Assembly: GCA_017541035.1 (NCBI GenBank)
Contig: JAFXZW010000052.1
Coordinates: 1-64,000, forward strand
Direction: 5' to 3'
DNA from: Eubacterium sp.
GTDB taxonomy: Bacteria > Bacillota > Clostridia > Lachnospirales > Lachnospiraceae
Length of the DNA: 64,000 nucleotides
The position numbers and the translations under genes were made by a program. Shown here in pieces: positions 62,820-64,000 of this stretch. Numbering within the stretch: the stretch's first letter is position 1; each line of letters opens with the position of its first letter. The notes beneath the pieces were generated by a model. The model saw only the letters and a program-made list of their open reading frames with translations. It was not told the DNA's origin and made no database searches.

Positions 62820-64000
62820 CTAATGTTCATCTTCCACCGGCAAACCGAACTCGATTCGTTTGTACCGGATCTCTTCGTTGATATACAGGACCTTATCCAT
62901 CAGCTCCTCACGGGGTGAAGCCGTATCCGTCTCTGTGGTCACCGTGTAGAAGGCGTTGTTGACGTTACGCCAGGAGTAATAACCTCCGGGAACCTGGGGA
63001 ATACCCTTGACCCATTCGAAGGCTGCCGCCAGATTGTGGTAGGTATCCACAGGCCAAGGGAGCATTTCAAAGGCTTCCTTATTGGCTGTCGCCACACGGG
63101 CTGCGGAACCCATAAGACTCTCCATCTCCCGGTCGTACAGTGCCTGCACATCTGCAGAAGTCCACCATTTCAGGAACTTCCAGCAGGCATCCGGATGCTC
63201 CGTATCTGCCATGATCATAGATGCAAGTCCCGTACAGCCCACACTGTGATCCACGGTACCATCCTCCTTCCGGGTTCCGGGTACCATAGCGAAATCCCAC
63301 AGACCCGCGATATCCGGTGCGGATACCTCCAGGTTGTTGTAAACCGTGTAGTCTGCGATGATAATGGGACACTCACCTGTACGGAAACGTTCCTCCACGG
63401 TGGTCGTCTTATCCAGACCGTAGTCGGTGTAGAATTCACAGTACTGCTTAAAAGTATTGACTGCGATATCGGAATCAAGCGCTGAGGAGATGCCTCCCTC
63501 GTTGTAGTACTTTCCGCCGTTCTGATACAGCAGCATAGCGTAGATCTGCTCGCTGGGGAGCATACCGAATTCCATCTGGTTCTTGGCCAGGACGGACATG
63601 ATGACCTTCACATCTTCCCAGGTCTCCGGAATCTCAAGTCCCAGCTGCTCCAGGATATCCTTGCGGTAGAACATAACCGGGAAGGTCTGGGTCTCCGGCA
63701 AAGCGTAGAGCTTCCCGTCAAAGGAGAAGGCTGTCAGAGCGCTTTCATAGAAACGGCTCTTCACCTCGGCCGCATCGCTGAACTGGTTCAGATCCAGCAC
63801 CGCATTTCGGAGACCGTAGTTGACAGGTGTATCATTACCGGTATTCAGAACCGCGCCGGCGATACCGTTGGTATTGGCCACCTGGATCGCCACATCCGGT
63901 CCTTCCCCTGCCAGCTCGGCCCGGAGCAGGGTGTTCATATCAACCAGCTGTACATTGACATTCACTCCGTAAGTGTTGGTGAAGGATTCATCGATCAGCG
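62820..64000 (-). CDS. ABC transporter substrate-binding protein (set 1), 5' end outside window
   Basis: The frame is open through the window edge, so the first residues and signal are missing; a GTG at 63965 is not a likely start. The visible part of about 393 residues is a family 1 solute-binding domain (GKLYALPETQTFPVMFYRKD, WEDVKVIMSVLAKNQMEFG, CWKFLKWWTSADVQALYD). It would serve the set 1 permeases directly downstream (20-base gap). Confidence 0.9.
   Translation of the reverse strand, partial: LIDESFTNTYGVNVNVQLVDMNTLLRAELAGEGPDVAIQVANTNGIAGAVLNTGNDTPVNYGLRNAVLDLNQFSDAAEVKSRFYESALTAFSFDGKLYALPETQTFPVMFYRKDILEQLGLEIPETWEDVKVIMSVLAKNQMEFGMLPSEQIYAMLLYQNGGKYYNEGGISSALDSDIAVNTFKQYCEFYTDYGLDKTTTVEERFRTGECPIIIADYTVYNNLEVSAPDIAGLWDFAMVPGTRKEDGTVDHSVGCTGLASMIMADTEHPDACWKFLKWWTSADVQALYDREMESLMGSAARVATANKEAFEMLPWPVDTYHNLAAAFEWVKGIPQVPGGYYSWRNVNNAFYTVTTETDTASPREELMDKVLYINEEIRYKRIEFGLPVEDEH

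Overview
The window reads as a chromosome segment of an anaerobic Firmicute, most likely a gut-type Lachnospiraceae. The signs are moderate GC, AGGAGG ribosome sites, class III glutamine synthetase, CW_binding-repeat surface proteins, AraC and LacI style sugar control, DUF5696/YIP1 transporter accessories and a PolC-derived protein. Almost all genes lie on the minus strand. No rRNA, tRNA or CRISPR array was seen.

Region 1 (1-5993) is a small mobilizable element. From the left it holds the end of an IS3-type insertion sequence, a tiny hydrophobic toxin-like ORF, coiled-coil proteins, a MobA/MobL relaxase, an RSF1010-like oriT, two relaxosome accessory proteins, a tyrosine integrase, an excisionase-like protein and a divergent XRE repressor with paired operators. 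It abuts the 3' end of guaA, a known island target. The guaA gene encodes only the ATP-pyrophosphatase half of GMP synthase.

Region 2 (6.0-22.2 kb) is mainly core: guaA, an HD-GYP sensor, a pseudokinase-TPR membrane protein, uvrA and uvrB, a GH13 amylase, glnN (class III glutamine synthetase), and a secreted protein with an amidase-like domain between two blocks of choline-binding-type repeats.

Region 3 (22.2-35 kb) is the most unusual part. Six transcription units encode a double AAA+ ATPase, a DIP1984-family protein, a HAD phosphatase, ClpP with a miniature PolC-like protein, an unknown 390-residue protein and a FIST-GGDEF protein. Each is preceded by the same two-box motif: TCTTYM, then CTATATWG starting exactly 24 nt later. 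The cluster ends with a helix-turn-helix protein and an alternative sigma factor whose leader carries a 17-bp direct repeat. I propose a locally clustered stress-type regulon. The link between sigma factor and motif is inference.

Region 4 (35.3-41.2 kb) holds a surface 5'-nucleotidase with cell-wall-binding repeats, a MATE exporter divergent from an AraC regulator, and a malic enzyme.

Region 5 (41.4-64 kb) is a glycan-use locus: two SGNH/CE2-type esterases, a GH36 alpha-galactosidase, a second MATE protein, a GH130 phosphorylase, a YesL-like protein, and a long operon with two carbohydrate ABC transporter sets. Between the sets lie NHL-repeat, YIP1 and DUF5696 proteins. A lipoprotein with three tandem binding-like domains sits behind a LacI-type operator. 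The enzymes together suggest acetylated, galactose-decorated beta-mannan or a similar glycan, taken up as oligosaccharides and split by phosphorolysis.
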